From: Solirhodobacter olei
GTDB taxonomy: Bacteria; Pseudomonadota; Alphaproteobacteria; Rhodobacterales; Rhodobacteraceae
Assembly (NCBI RefSeq): GCF_004010155.1
Contig: NZ_RRYH01000036.1
Span: 1 to 51,550, forward strand
Direction of reading: 5' to 3'
DNA length: 51,550 bases
A program made the position numbers and the translations under genes. The first letter of the stretch is position 1. Every line of letters starts with the position of its first letter. The notes under the pieces were generated by a model. The model was not told where the DNA came from. It did not search any database and was given only the letters and a program-made list of their open reading frames with translations. Positions 33,573-41,968 of this stretch are shown here, in pieces.

Positions 33573-34257
33573 ACGGCAACGGAAACGTCGACAGGCCTCG
33601 CGATCCAAGTTGACCTTGGCCTGGTTCGACGGTTCGGCCATTTGAGGGTAGCCAGGAATGATATAGCCTAGCAAGGAATGGTCTAGCGTTGCTCGTGCTC
33701 TGGAGGACTGGCTTCATCCCCGGTAGAGCAACCGCCCCGCATTCAGCCAGAAGGACGGCAGGCGAAGGGGCGTCCCGACAGCCGCCGGACCAACTCCTTC
33801 AGCGCCCCGCAGATCTCATCTCTCAGGAACCGGTGCCTTGCCGCACCTCACGATAGAGCGCAGGTCAGGTTAGTGGCGGCCAGACGGCCAAGTGACCAAG
33901 GGCCAAGGCTGGTTACGCAGGGCACGGGACGACCGCGGGCGCGTATCTTGCACCTCCCGACGACCGGCTTGGCGTAGGTCGTGCAGGGGATCTGGTCGGC
34001 AATCACCTAGATACGCTTGGGTAGGTTGCGTTTGCCGCCCAGCCGAACCGCAACTGGAAAGACTAATGAAACAGGGGTTTACGCGAAGTTCATGAAGCTG
34101 CTCCAGCGGCTCGCCTTCCTCGAAACGCTTCATGAACGTATCAGTCAATCAGCTCCAAATCACAAACATGCATTTTGGATCCACCTTTCTATTGCAATTT
34201 GCAAAGATAGACTCCGTTATTGGAATGAGATGAGGGCGCTGCAGGGGGAGCTGCGCT
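33573..34257. other. 685-bp gene-poor, degenerate stretch
   Basis: No intact gene. On the minus strand one broken frame around 33900-34060 reads KRNLPKRI, stop, VIADQIPCTTYAKPVVGRCK and IRARGRPVPC, which looks like decayed coding sequence of an unknown family. An 11-bp inverted repeat, GTTCATGAAGC (34088-34098) and GCTTCATGAAC (34127-34137), is also present. The stretch is probably old mobile-element debris. Confidence 0.35.
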
Positions 34258-34527
34258 ATGGCTTACGCAGCAGTAGGATCTGCATTCATTGAACACGCGG
34301 TTACCGGCGTGATCTGTGGGGTTGCCTCCGACGATCTGAATTGGGTCGTTCAGGAGGTCCGCTTTGACGGACAATTGGAAACGGTCCGCTACGGCCAGTG
34401 CAACCACCCCAATCTGGGCCTTCTCAAATGGGCGATCTGGGAGCTACTTGACGGGACGCTTGACGATTTCCAAGCCGACGTCGGACCGCACAAGCTCGTC
34501 ATGGATTTTGCGCTGGAGCAAATCTAA
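34258..34527 (+). CDS. small protein of unknown function
   Basis: This 89-aa ORF begins MAYAAVGSAFIEHAVTGVIC and continues LNWVVQEVRFDGQLETVRYG and LLKWAIWELLDGTLDDFQAD. GGGGGAG lies about 9 bases before the ATG. There is no recognised domain, signal or membrane helix, although an alternating strand-helix pattern is plausible. It stands alone in a degenerate region with no operon partner. It may be a genuine orphan or a fragment. Confidence 0.4.
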   Translation: MAYAAVGSAFIEHAVTGVICGVASDDLNWVVQEVRFDGQLETVRYGQCNHPNLGLLKWAIWELLDGTLDDFQADVGPHKLVMDFALEQI

Positions 34528-34637
34528 CACGTGCGTCCGTCAGGTGTCTCAAGCCAGTTTCGCGCCTCGCCGCAGACCTCCGTCGGCCCAACGCAAAGCA
34601 CGGAAATCGCGAGTGGCAAGTATTCCCATCAATCAAA

Positions 34638-35525
34638 TTAGCAGACGACCTCGGCTATGGCCGTACAGATGCCGGGCAGGGGGGCGGGCAGGGCGCCCGC
34701 ATATGCCAGCACGATGGGCTCTTCAGCCTCGGGGTCTGTTATGCGTGCAGATCCGAGCGGCGTTCCGTCGTAGCTAAGCAGCCCAGCCGGGGACGTATAG
34801 CTGATTCCCACACCTTCGCCGTTCGCAGCGAGGCTCCGCAAGATTTCCACCGTCGCGGCCCTGTGGCTTATCCGAGGTAGAAGCCCCTTCGCCCGGAACA
34901 GTCGCAGCATGTGCTGGCTTGAAAGGCCCTGTTCCGCAAGGATGAGCGGGCGTTCCGCCAGATCGGCGAGACAGACGTCCTGGAAAGCCGCCAGAGGGTC
35001 GTCATCCGCAAACCACGCGCGAGGCGCGACCCGGATGCAGGTTCGGCGTTCGAAGCTTGCGTCCAGTCCGAGGTCGTAGGTCAAGGCGAGGTGGATCTGC
35101 CCGGCCAACACACCCTTGGTGAGGGCCTCGAAGGACTCGATCCTGGTTTGGACATCAATATCCGGAAAGTACTGACGCAATCGCCGGAGCACAGGCGCAA
35201 GGTAGTGCGGGGCCAAGTCTTCGAAAAACCCGATGGTCACCTGCCCAACCCGTCGGCTCCCAAATGCGCGCGGGTCCTCCAGCCGGGCGGCATCAGCCAG
35301 GAGCGTTGCTGCGTCCGCGAGAAACAACCGCCCGAAGGTGGTTGGCGAGATCGACGCTCCCTGACGGCGGTTGAAGAGCCTTTGCCCGAGATGCGTCTCC
35401 ACTTGAGTGAGAGCGACCGAGAGGGCGGGCTGCGAAACATTCAACTGGCGGGCCGCAACAGTCAGACTGCCGGCCTCCGCAACCCCGACGACATATTCAA
35501 GCTGTCTAAGCGTAAGATATAGCAT
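34638..35525 (-). CDS. LysR-family transcriptional regulator
   Basis: The 295-aa protein has an N-terminal winged HTH (TLRQLEYVVGVAEAGSLTVA, ARQLNVSQPALSVALTQVE) and a LysR substrate-binding domain from about 90. It is divergent from a phytanoyl-CoA-dioxygenase-like gene with 84 bases between starts, so it most likely regulates that gene. An ATATG-N9-CATAT inverted repeat lies in the gap. The effector is unknown. Confidence 0.9.
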   Translation of the reverse strand: MLYLTLRQLEYVVGVAEAGSLTVAARQLNVSQPALSVALTQVETHLGQRLFNRRQGASISPTTFGRLFLADAATLLADAARLEDPRAFGSRRVGQVTIGFFEDLAPHYLAPVLRRLRQYFPDIDVQTRIESFEALTKGVLAGQIHLALTYDLGLDASFERRTCIRVAPRAWFADDDPLAAFQDVCLADLAERPLILAEQGLSSQHMLRLFRAKGLLPRISHRAATVEILRSLAANGEGVGISYTSPAGLLSYDGTPLGSARITDPEAEEPIVLAYAGALPAPLPGICTAIAEVVC

Positions 35526-35531
35526 GTGCTA

Positions 35532-35550
35532 ATATGTATCTTATCCATAT
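35532..35550. promoter_or_regulatory. candidate LysR binding site
   Basis: ATATG (35532-35536) and CATAT (35546-35550) are inverted around 9 bases, just upstream of the LysR gene start and within the divergent promoter shared with the dioxygenase gene. Size and symmetry fit a LysR-type T-N11-A box. Confidence 0.45.
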
Positions 35551-35609
35551 ATTATTTGAAATTAACATCTGCTTTGGCACATTGGAAACAAGCCAAAGGG
35601 GACCCCCAA

Positions 35610-36407
35610 ATGTTGCATGCGCTCTTGACCCCAGAACATGTGGATAGCTTCCAGCGCGATGGCGTGGTTCTGGTTCGCGGCTTGTTCAAGGATCATGTTG
35701 ACCTGCTCCGCAGCGGGATCGAACGGAACATGGCTCAGCCAAGCGAATATGCCGCTGAGAACCTCAAAGCCGGTGAAGGCGGCCGTTTCTTCGACGATTA
35801 CTGCAACTGGCAACGAATCTCGGAGTTCAAGGAGGTCATCACCACCTCTCCCGCGGCGGCGGTGGCGGCCGATCTCATGCAATCCGCTACGGTCCAGATG
35901 TTCCATGACCATGTGCTGGTGAAGGAGCCCGGCACGTCCAAGCCGACGCCCTGGCACCAGGATGGTCCCTACTATTTCGTCGAAGGCCGGCAAACGATCA
36001 GTTTCTGGTCGCCGCTTGATCCGGTGCGCGAAGCCTCGCTACGATGCGTTGCGGGCTCGCACCTTTGGGAGAAGCCGGTTCTTCCAACGCGCTGGCTGTC
36101 CGAGGAGAATTTCTATCCCGATGAAGATGCCTACATGCCGGTTCCGGACCCAGACGCCGAGGGGATGAAGGTCCTCGAATGGAATATGGAGCCCGGTGAT
36201 GCGGTCGCTTTTCATTATAGCACGCTTCACGGCGCCCGAGGCAACGAGACGGCATCACGCCGACGCGCCTTTTCCCTGCGCCTTCTGGGAGATGACGCCC
36301 GCTATGTAGAGCGACCGGGCCGAACTTCGCCGCCGTTCCCCGGTCATGGAATGAAGGCGGGTGACCGACTGCGGGAAGATTGGTTCCCGGTAGTGTACCG
36401 GCGCTAG
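35610..36407 (+). CDS. phytanoyl-CoA dioxygenase (PhyH) family Fe(II)/2-oxoglutarate oxygenase
   Basis: The 265-aa protein has the double-stranded beta-helix iron triad H116, D118 (PWHQDGPYY) and H207 (STLHGARGN), with the 2OG-binding Arg in SRRRAF. AAAGGGG precedes the ATG at 35610; the longer frame from 35526 is not supported. Family members hydroxylate varied small molecules, often free carboxylates rather than CoA esters. It is divergent to a LysR gene and has no other metabolic neighbour, so the substrate cannot be guessed. Confidence 0.85.
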   Translation: MLHALLTPEHVDSFQRDGVVLVRGLFKDHVDLLRSGIERNMAQPSEYAAENLKAGEGGRFFDDYCNWQRISEFKEVITTSPAAAVAADLMQSATVQMFHDHVLVKEPGTSKPTPWHQDGPYYFVEGRQTISFWSPLDPVREASLRCVAGSHLWEKPVLPTRWLSEENFYPDEDAYMPVPDPDAEGMKVLEWNMEPGDAVAFHYSTLHGARGNETASRRRAFSLRLLGDDARYVERPGRTSPPFPGHGMKAGDRLREDWFPVVYRR

Positions 36408-36764
36408 CGGCCCGAATTGACTCCCGCAGAAGCATTCTGCCGCCACATTCTAAGTACTGAGTATCGGGCGCCCACCCGACGATCCAGCATCCGCGAAATG
36501 GCAGTTCTGCTCAACTTGAGCTCTTAAATGAGTTGGACAGAACAATGCCCCAAGCGCCACCGAGGCATTGATGCTGTTCTCCGAGCCGAGATCCAAGCAT
36601 GCGAACAATGGGACGCGGCTGAACGCCGAGCTAGAGCAATAGAGCAAACCAAGAAACGAGGGTGTCTACGAAACGCGGCCCCATTCAATTTGGATTTCCA
36701 GAGCGAGTGCACCGAAATCACCGGCTCTCCGACTCCTCCACCTATCCAATTGATTTTAAATAGT
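36408..36764. other. gap with no supported gene
   Basis: This 357-bp stretch is visibly less GC-rich than flanking operons. An 80-codon rightward ORF at 36528-36770 (MSWTEQCPKRHRGIDAVLRA...) has no ribosome binding site and no recognisable motif. I do not call it a gene. Confidence 0.35.
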
Positions 36765-37271
36765 TTATAGCGACCTCTCCAAATTAGACGACAGCCATCG
36801 CCCCAGTTGTTCCGGATCGTCCGATCCTACGAGTGGGGCCATCCAAGCGGCGGCTTCATCCTGAGATAAAGTCGGAAATATGCTACTCTCCTTCCGGAGG
36901 CCAGATAACTCGGCCAAGATGCCGAACATGCGCACAACACCATACGCTGCCAAGTTGTTGACGTGGACTGCAATTGGAATATCACGAGTTGCGTCGGCTA
37001 CAGCGCTCCGCTGCATTATGAATCTCCGCAAGTCGCTCTCGGCAAGCTTTGATACGCTGACGCCCCGCAGGTCCAGATAGGCGGCCATTCTAACACAATT
37101 TTCAGTTAGATTCTGCTTGGCCCATTCAGAGACGCGTTCATGGAACGAATGAAGATTAAATGGATCCCATGCGGCAACCATAATCACAGCTGAATTTCCA
37201 AACTGATCAATGCGTATCACTTCCTGACTTCCCAAATCCCCAACTTCACGCACCTTATAGTAGAAAAACAC
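36765..37271 (-). CDS. 168-aa protein of unknown function, possibly STAS-like
   Basis: The frame opens at a GTG (37271) with no clear ribosome binding site, so the true start may be internal. The sequence alternates strands and helices (NSAVIMVAAWDPFNLHSFHE, RMAAYLDLRGVSVS, IPIAVHVNNLAAYGVVRMFG), loosely like STAS/SpoIIAA-type small alpha/beta folds; that comparison is weak. Codon use is more AT-rich than that of its neighbours, suggesting transfer. It is convergent with the dioxygenase gene and has no operon partner. Confidence 0.5.
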   Translation of the reverse strand: MFFYYKVREVGDLGSQEVIRIDQFGNSAVIMVAAWDPFNLHSFHERVSEWAKQNLTENCVRMAAYLDLRGVSVSKLAESDLRRFIMQRSAVADATRDIPIAVHVNNLAAYGVVRMFGILAELSGLRKESSIFPTLSQDEAAAWMAPLVGSDDPEQLGRWLSSNLERSL

Positions 37272-37807
37272 GATTCGAAATTTCCGAATTTTCTTAGACT
37301 GTATGAAACTCTTTCAAGGAAAGTGAGCGCCCAGACCAATAGTCGTTTGCCGATGCAAACCCCAAAGCAACCACGCTTCGGGCCAACGCATTTGAAAGGA
37401 GATAAAAGGGGATAAGATTAGGGTCCACGTGGCACCCAGTCCTGGCCATTCACCGCCCAATTCGGCGTCGTTGCATCGGCCTGGCGGCGAGCCACGATCT
37501 ACGGAACACCATATAAGGATCATTTGAGATGACGTTCGAATTGAACGGGTGAGCTGTGATCTTTGTTGCTGTTCAGACAGGCGACTGAATTAGGTGTGGC
37601 GGTAGGGCCGGCGGCCACATGTCGCAAGTCTTTGGACGGGGCGGCGCGAACCCTACTGACGCACTTCTGTCAGGTGCCAAGTGCGCGAATTGGGAGAACG
37701 GACAGACACGCCAGGGACGTGCCCTGGCGGATGATATCCGACGTGCCCTAAGGCGGTCCACCGCGGTCTTGCAGAGCTCTTATCTGCGCGAAAACGGTAT
37801 CATCTCA
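37272..37807. other. gap with no recognisable gene
   Basis: This 536-bp stretch lies between the unknown protein and the end of the deacylase gene. The left half is AT-rich. The right half (37580-37770) is GC-rich, with overlapping short frames on both strands that resemble decayed coding sequence. No tRNA, terminator or family motif was found. Confidence 0.35.
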
Positions 37808-38752
37808 TTATGCATCAGTCAGGGCGAGCTCTTCACCGATGCCGAGAAGCGCTTCGCCCTCGTTCACCGACAAGCTCGTAAGACGATAGAGCAACAGACC
37901 ATCCTGCCCGGCGTTAACCTGCGCAAGTACCTCGCCAAAGATGGAACGAATTTCGCCTAGCGGCTCTCCTTTAGCAACGGGATCATCCGGTTCCTTGAAG
38001 CAATACCAAAGGCCTCTGCAAGGGGCGACCGGAACGGACATGGTAACAAGACGCGGTACAGCTTCCCCATTGGCGGGGGCCGTGCGGATCATTCCAAGAT
38101 GCGCCATAACTCGAGCAATCCCGTCGGTGATACGAGTCACCTTGTCATCGTCCCACAGGCCATTGCCGCTGACCTCCGGCAGGATACTTGGCACGCCCAG
38201 CTGACGCGCAGCCGAAACCGTGTGGCCCGGACTCCCGGAGGCAATGATCGTAGGCAGGCCAAAGGCCCGTGCAAGCGCGAGGGATGCGGCACAGCCATGC
38301 GGATAGATCACAAAAGGTGAAAGGGACTCGTCAAGGTCCCCTCCGTGCAGGTCCAGATAGGCATCCGCCAGCGGATAGACGCAAGTGACAAGCCAGTTCG
38401 CGAGTCTTTCGCTCGCACTACCGTCCGGCCGGCCGGGAAAGACTCGGTTTAAGTTCTGTCCATCCTCCGGCATCACGTAAATGCTACGTTTCCAAAAGCC
38501 ATTTACGTTGAGGATCGGCAGCACCAGAAGAGTCCCCTCCAACTCTTCGGGCTGCATCGTCGTCATGCGCGTAGCGGCTTCTATCGAACAGAACTCTGAC
38601 CCGTGAACGCCGGCGGTAATGACGAGAACCGGGCCGGGCCGAGTGCCTTCGATCAATGTATAGGGTATTTCGAGGTCATGGTCGGGTTTCAAATGGCCCT
38701 GAAGTTTGCGTGCTGAGCCAGTCTTCAGATTCGGTAGCGCCATCATATTCAT
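37808..38752 (-). CDS. AstE/AspA-family zinc deacylase
   Basis: The 314-aa protein belongs to the succinylglutamate desuccinylase/aspartoacylase (M14-like) family. Zinc ligands H50 and E53 (GVHGSEF) and H136 (DLHGGD), the NxNR motif QNLNRVFPG and catalytic E193 (LPEVSGNG) are present. A C-terminal beta domain (about 230-310) includes GLWYCFKEPDDPVAKGEPLG. It would release an amino acid from an N-acyl or amide conjugate. The ATG overlaps the M20 peptidase stop (ATGA, 38749-38752). It is the last gene of the GntR-headed leftward operon. Confidence 0.88.
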   Translation of the reverse strand: MNMMALPNLKTGSARKLQGHLKPDHDLEIPYTLIEGTRPGPVLVITAGVHGSEFCSIEAATRMTTMQPEELEGTLLVLPILNVNGFWKRSIYVMPEDGQNLNRVFPGRPDGSASERLANWLVTCVYPLADAYLDLHGGDLDESLSPFVIYPHGCAASLALARAFGLPTIIASGSPGHTVSAARQLGVPSILPEVSGNGLWDDDKVTRITDGIARVMAHLGMIRTAPANGEAVPRLVTMSVPVAPCRGLWYCFKEPDDPVAKGEPLGEIRSIFGEVLAQVNAGQDGLLLYRLTSLSVNEGEALLGIGEELALTDA

Positions 38753-40182
38753 TCTCTGCTGGTTTTGCGGACTGCGCCTTGCGAGGCCACTGCACGTATG
38801 TCTTCCGGGGCCATGCCTCCCAGACGGTCCAGCAGCCTTACCCAGGCAACGAGGCCCTGGCGCAGACTGGATAACCGGAAGAACTCGTTCGGTGCGTGGT
38901 AGTCCTCGTCTGCCGTCGAAAAGGAGAAGAACACCGTTCCCACCCCCAGCGCGCGACGAAACACGTCGGGAATGGGGATCGTCGCCCCCATGGCGACCCG
39001 TAGCGGCGGTGCACCCAGAACTTTGCCCAGAACCTCTTCGGCAAGGGCAAGCGCGGGATCGGCCGGGTCCAACGCGAAGGCTGCGCTACCCGGCCCGTGA
39101 CGAGTGAATTCCAGCCGGTACCCGGTGGGCGTAAGGCGGCGTAACTCTGCCTCCAGCGCCCGGGCCGCGCTGTCGGGCGTCTGTCCGGCGACGAGGCGGC
39201 AGGTGATCTTCACGCTTGCGTCGGTGGGGATGACAGTCTTGGTGCCGGCGCCGGCGTAGCCGCCGGAGATACCATTGAACTCCAGCGTCGGCTCCAGCCA
39301 TTGACGGCGCAGAAGAGTCTCGGCGTCGGGCAGGGGGTCAGGCAACTCCGCGCCAATCGAGACAAAATAGGCCGCGGGGTCGAAGTTTGCATGACGGATC
39401 GCATTGAGGATGGCGGGATCGGGCACAGCGGTCCCGTCGGAAAAGCCCGGGACAATGACACGGCCTACATCATCGTGGAGGGCTGCAAGCATACGTGTCA
39501 GCACTCGTATCGGGTTCGGGGCACTTCCGCCGTGACGGCCGGAATGCAGATCCTTTCCGGCGCCGGTCAGCCGCACCTCAAAAGCTACAAGGCCGCGGCC
39601 CGCGACCATCACGGATGGCAGGTCGGCCCGCCACATTGCGCCGTCGGCCGAAAGCACGAGATCGCAGGACAGACGCTCGCTTAGGCGCGCGACAGTCTGG
39701 GCAAAATGTGGGCTACCGGATTCCTCCTCGCCTTCGATTAGGAATTTCATGTTCAACGGCAGGCTGCCGCGCACGCGGGTGAAGGCCGCCGCGGCCTTGA
39801 TAGCGATCAGCAACGGGCCCTTGTCGTCCGACACGCCGCGCGCATAGAGCCGGCCGTCGCGCAGGGTCGGATCGAACGGGGGCGACTGCCAGGCCTCCAA
39901 CGGGTCGGGGGGCTGCACGTCGTAGTGTCCGTAGACCAGAACCGTGGGCGCACCCGGCACGTCGCAGCGCTCTGCGTAGACCGCCGGATGGCCACCGGTT
40001 TCTATCCGTTCGACCGTCTGGAAGCCGGCCCCGCGCAGCTGCGCGGCAACGAAATCTGCCGCGCGGGCAATCTCGGGCGCATAGGCAGGATCGGTACTGA
40101 CCGAGGCGATCCGGCAATAATCCATCAGGTCGGACAGGATGGCGGGCTCATCCGCCAGAAGCGCCGTTTCGACTTCGGTCAT
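38749..40182 (-). CDS. M20-family metallopeptidase (dipeptidase type)
   Basis: The 477-aa protein has di-zinc ligands H86 and D88 (GHYDVQPPDP), bridging D119 (SDDKGP), general base and ligand Glu 152-153 (EGEEESGS), and a C-terminal His in DEDYHAPNE. GHYDVQP and HAPNE are typical of CNDP/carnosinase-like dipeptidases, with a dimerisation domain at about 200-340. It lacks a signal peptide, so it acts on imported substrate. Both ends are ATGA-coupled to neighbours (40179-40182 and 38749-38752). Confidence 0.92.
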   Translation of the reverse strand: MTEVETALLADEPAILSDLMDYCRIASVSTDPAYAPEIARAADFVAAQLRGAGFQTVERIETGGHPAVYAERCDVPGAPTVLVYGHYDVQPPDPLEAWQSPPFDPTLRDGRLYARGVSDDKGPLLIAIKAAAAFTRVRGSLPLNMKFLIEGEEESGSPHFAQTVARLSERLSCDLVLSADGAMWRADLPSVMVAGRGLVAFEVRLTGAGKDLHSGRHGGSAPNPIRVLTRMLAALHDDVGRVIVPGFSDGTAVPDPAILNAIRHANFDPAAYFVSIGAELPDPLPDAETLLRRQWLEPTLEFNGISGGYAGAGTKTVIPTDASVKITCRLVAGQTPDSAARALEAELRRLTPTGYRLEFTRHGPGSAAFALDPADPALALAEEVLGKVLGAPPLRVAMGATIPIPDVFRRALGVGTVFFSFSTADEDYHAPNEFFRLSSLRQGLVAWVRLLDRLGGMAPEDIRAVASQGAVRKTSRE

Positions 40183-40937
40183 TTGCCCCCGTCCACGCTC
40201 AGGATCTGACCGGAAATCCAGCCCGCCTGTTCGGAGGCGAAGAACAGCACGGCATTAGAAATGTCGTCCGGATCGCCAAGCCGCTTCAGGGCGATACCTT
40301 CCAGCACGCGCTTCTGTCCATCGGGGCCCATGGCGTCCCATTGTCGTTCGGTCGTGGGGTTTGAGCGGACGAAGCCCGGCGCCACGTTGTTGACCGTGAT
40401 GCCCCATGGGCCAAGCTCGTGGGCCAGTTGCCGGGTCAGGCCGATCTGGCCCGCCTTGGCGCTTGCATAGGCCTGGATCCCGGTCAGGCTGATCCCGAGG
40501 CCCGCGCCCGAAGAAATGTTGACGACGCGTCCCTTGCCTTTGGCCTTCATGCCGGGTGCCACGGCCTGCGTCATGTAGAAGGCGCCGCTCAGGTTCACGT
40601 CGAAGATGACCTGCCAGTCCTTCTGGCTGATCTCCTCGATCGGGCGTCCTGCCTGTCCGCAAACGCCGCCTGCGTTGTTGACGAGGACATCGACTGCGCC
40701 GTCCACCTCCACGATCCCGGCGACAAGGCGCTGCACCGCGTCGCGGTCGGTCACGTCAAGGGTGTGAGCGGTGGTGGAGGCGCCGCAAAGGCGTTCCGTC
40801 TCGGCGAGTTCGTCGGCAACGACATCGCAGGCGTGAACCTTTGCGCCGCGGGAGGCGAAGGCCAGCGCGATGGCGCGGCCGAACCCGTGTGCTGCGCCGG
40901 TGACGATGACGGTGCACCCGTCGAAGCGGATGTTCAT
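40179..40937 (-). CDS. short-chain dehydrogenase/reductase
   Basis: This 252-aa classical SDR has the cofactor motif TGAAHGFG (13-20), NNAG (87-90), the catalytic Ser in NISSG (142-143), Y157 and K161 (YASAK). D38 after the second strand (VHACDVV) favours NAD(H). FGRAIALAFASRGAKV and the C-terminal SVDGGK are typical. It probably oxidises or reduces a hydroxyl or keto group of the compound handled by this operon. ATGA overlaps join it to the ketopantoate-reductase-like gene and the M20 gene. Confidence 0.92.
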   Translation of the reverse strand: MNIRFDGCTVIVTGAAHGFGRAIALAFASRGAKVHACDVVADELAETERLCGASTTAHTLDVTDRDAVQRLVAGIVEVDGAVDVLVNNAGGVCGQAGRPIEEISQKDWQVIFDVNLSGAFYMTQAVAPGMKAKGKGRVVNISSGAGLGISLTGIQAYASAKAGQIGLTRQLAHELGPWGITVNNVAPGFVRSNPTTERQWDAMGPDGQKRVLEGIALKRLGDPDDISNAVLFFASEQAGWISGQILSVDGGK

Positions 40938-41968
40938 GCCTCGATCTCCCGTGCAGCCGTGCCTGCCAGCTCTTCAATGTTGGTGCTGGACAGTGGGCGT
41001 TCCGCCCGTTCGATCTCGTGGATCAGTTCGATGAGACGCGCCGTGATCTGGCAGGGCAGCCCCCGGCGTGTACCCGCCTCGACGATCGGGCCAAGCTGCG
41101 CATCGACCTCGGTCGGACGCTTCCGCACGGCGAGGTCGCGCCAGATCCCGGAATGCGACTTCAGCGACCGGCGATTGTGCGCGACCATCAGGTCGAAGGA
41201 CCGCGTCGTTTCCGACGCCGTGGCTGTGGGCGTGAAGGCTGTCGGCTCAAACCCGTCGAAGCCCTGCAGCGCGACGCCTTCGGCCGCGGCGATGCGGCCA
41301 ACCTCAAGCGCAAGCGCGGTCAGGACAGGCCTGCTTTGCGGATCGTCAAGCACATCGGCGATGCTGTCGTTGGTCACGGCCGTTCCGAACAGCAGCGCGC
41401 CGTAGATCAGCTTGCCCCAAAGGTAGCCCCAGATGTTATCGGTCAGAACGGCGTTCGGTTCGAACGTCTTCAGCTGTTTCCAGATCGCCTGCACACGCGG
41501 GCTGGTGCTTCCGTCCAGTTCGCCCACTACCACTGCGCCACGGCCGCTGTAGTGCACGACGCCGGGTTCCAGGTAGTCTGCGCCGAAATTCACGAAACAG
41601 CCGATGGTGCGGTCCGCGCCGATCTCGGCAGCGATAACCTTCTCGTTCAGGCCGTTTTGGGCGGAAACGACATGCCCGTCCGCGGCGATGAAGGGGGCAA
41701 GGGAACGGATCGCCTCGGCCGTATGCTGGGCCTTCACGCAAAGGTAGACATTGCGAAAGGTGCCCGTCAGTTCCTCCGGCAGGCAGGCCGCGGCGGTCAC
41801 TGTGTCTTCAAAGATCGGCCCCTCGATCCGGAGGCCCTTTGCCCGGATCGCCTCCACATGGTCGGCCGCGCGGTCCACGAAGACGACCTTCTGGCCAGCG
41901 CGCAGGAAAGCCGCGCCAAGCGACCCGCCGATGGCGCCGGCGCCCCAGATCAGGGTGGTGTCGTTCAT
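40934..41968 (-). CDS. ketopantoate reductase (ApbA/PanE) family protein
   Basis: The 344-aa protein has a Rossmann N terminus (WGAGAIGGSLGAAFLRAG, then FVDRAADHVEAI), a VYLCVKAQHTAEAI strand and AQNGLNE. A C-terminal helical domain contains the catalytic Lys region WGKLIYGAL. Family enzymes reduce 2-keto acids with NAD(P)H; remote members act on other keto or hydroxy acids. I place the start at 41968, where ATG overlaps the creatininase-family stop (ATGA) as at every other junction here. An ATG two codons upstream is also possible. A role in pantothenate synthesis is unlikely in this context. Confidence 0.87.
   Translation of the reverse strand: MNDTTLIWGAGAIGGSLGAAFLRAGQKVVFVDRAADHVEAIRAKGLRIEGPIFEDTVTAAACLPEELTGTFRNVYLCVKAQHTAEAIRSLAPFIAADGHVVSAQNGLNEKVIAAEIGADRTIGCFVNFGADYLEPGVVHYSGRGAVVVGELDGSTSPRVQAIWKQLKTFEPNAVLTDNIWGYLWGKLIYGALLFGTAVTNDSIADVLDDPQSRPVLTALALEVGRIAAAEGVALQGFDGFEPTAFTPTATASETTRSFDLMVAHNRRSLKSHSGIWRDLAVRKRPTEVDAQLGPIVEAGTRRGLPCQITARLIELIHEIERAERPLSSTNIEELAGTAAREIEA

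Noticed and set aside
36528-36770. 80-codon rightward ORF
   Set aside because: No ribosome binding site, no motif, and its end overlaps the gene on the other strand.
40934-41968. Pantothenate biosynthesis role for the KPR-like gene
   Set aside because: No panB, panC or other vitamin genes are near. Its embedding in a catabolic operon points to another keto-acid substrate.
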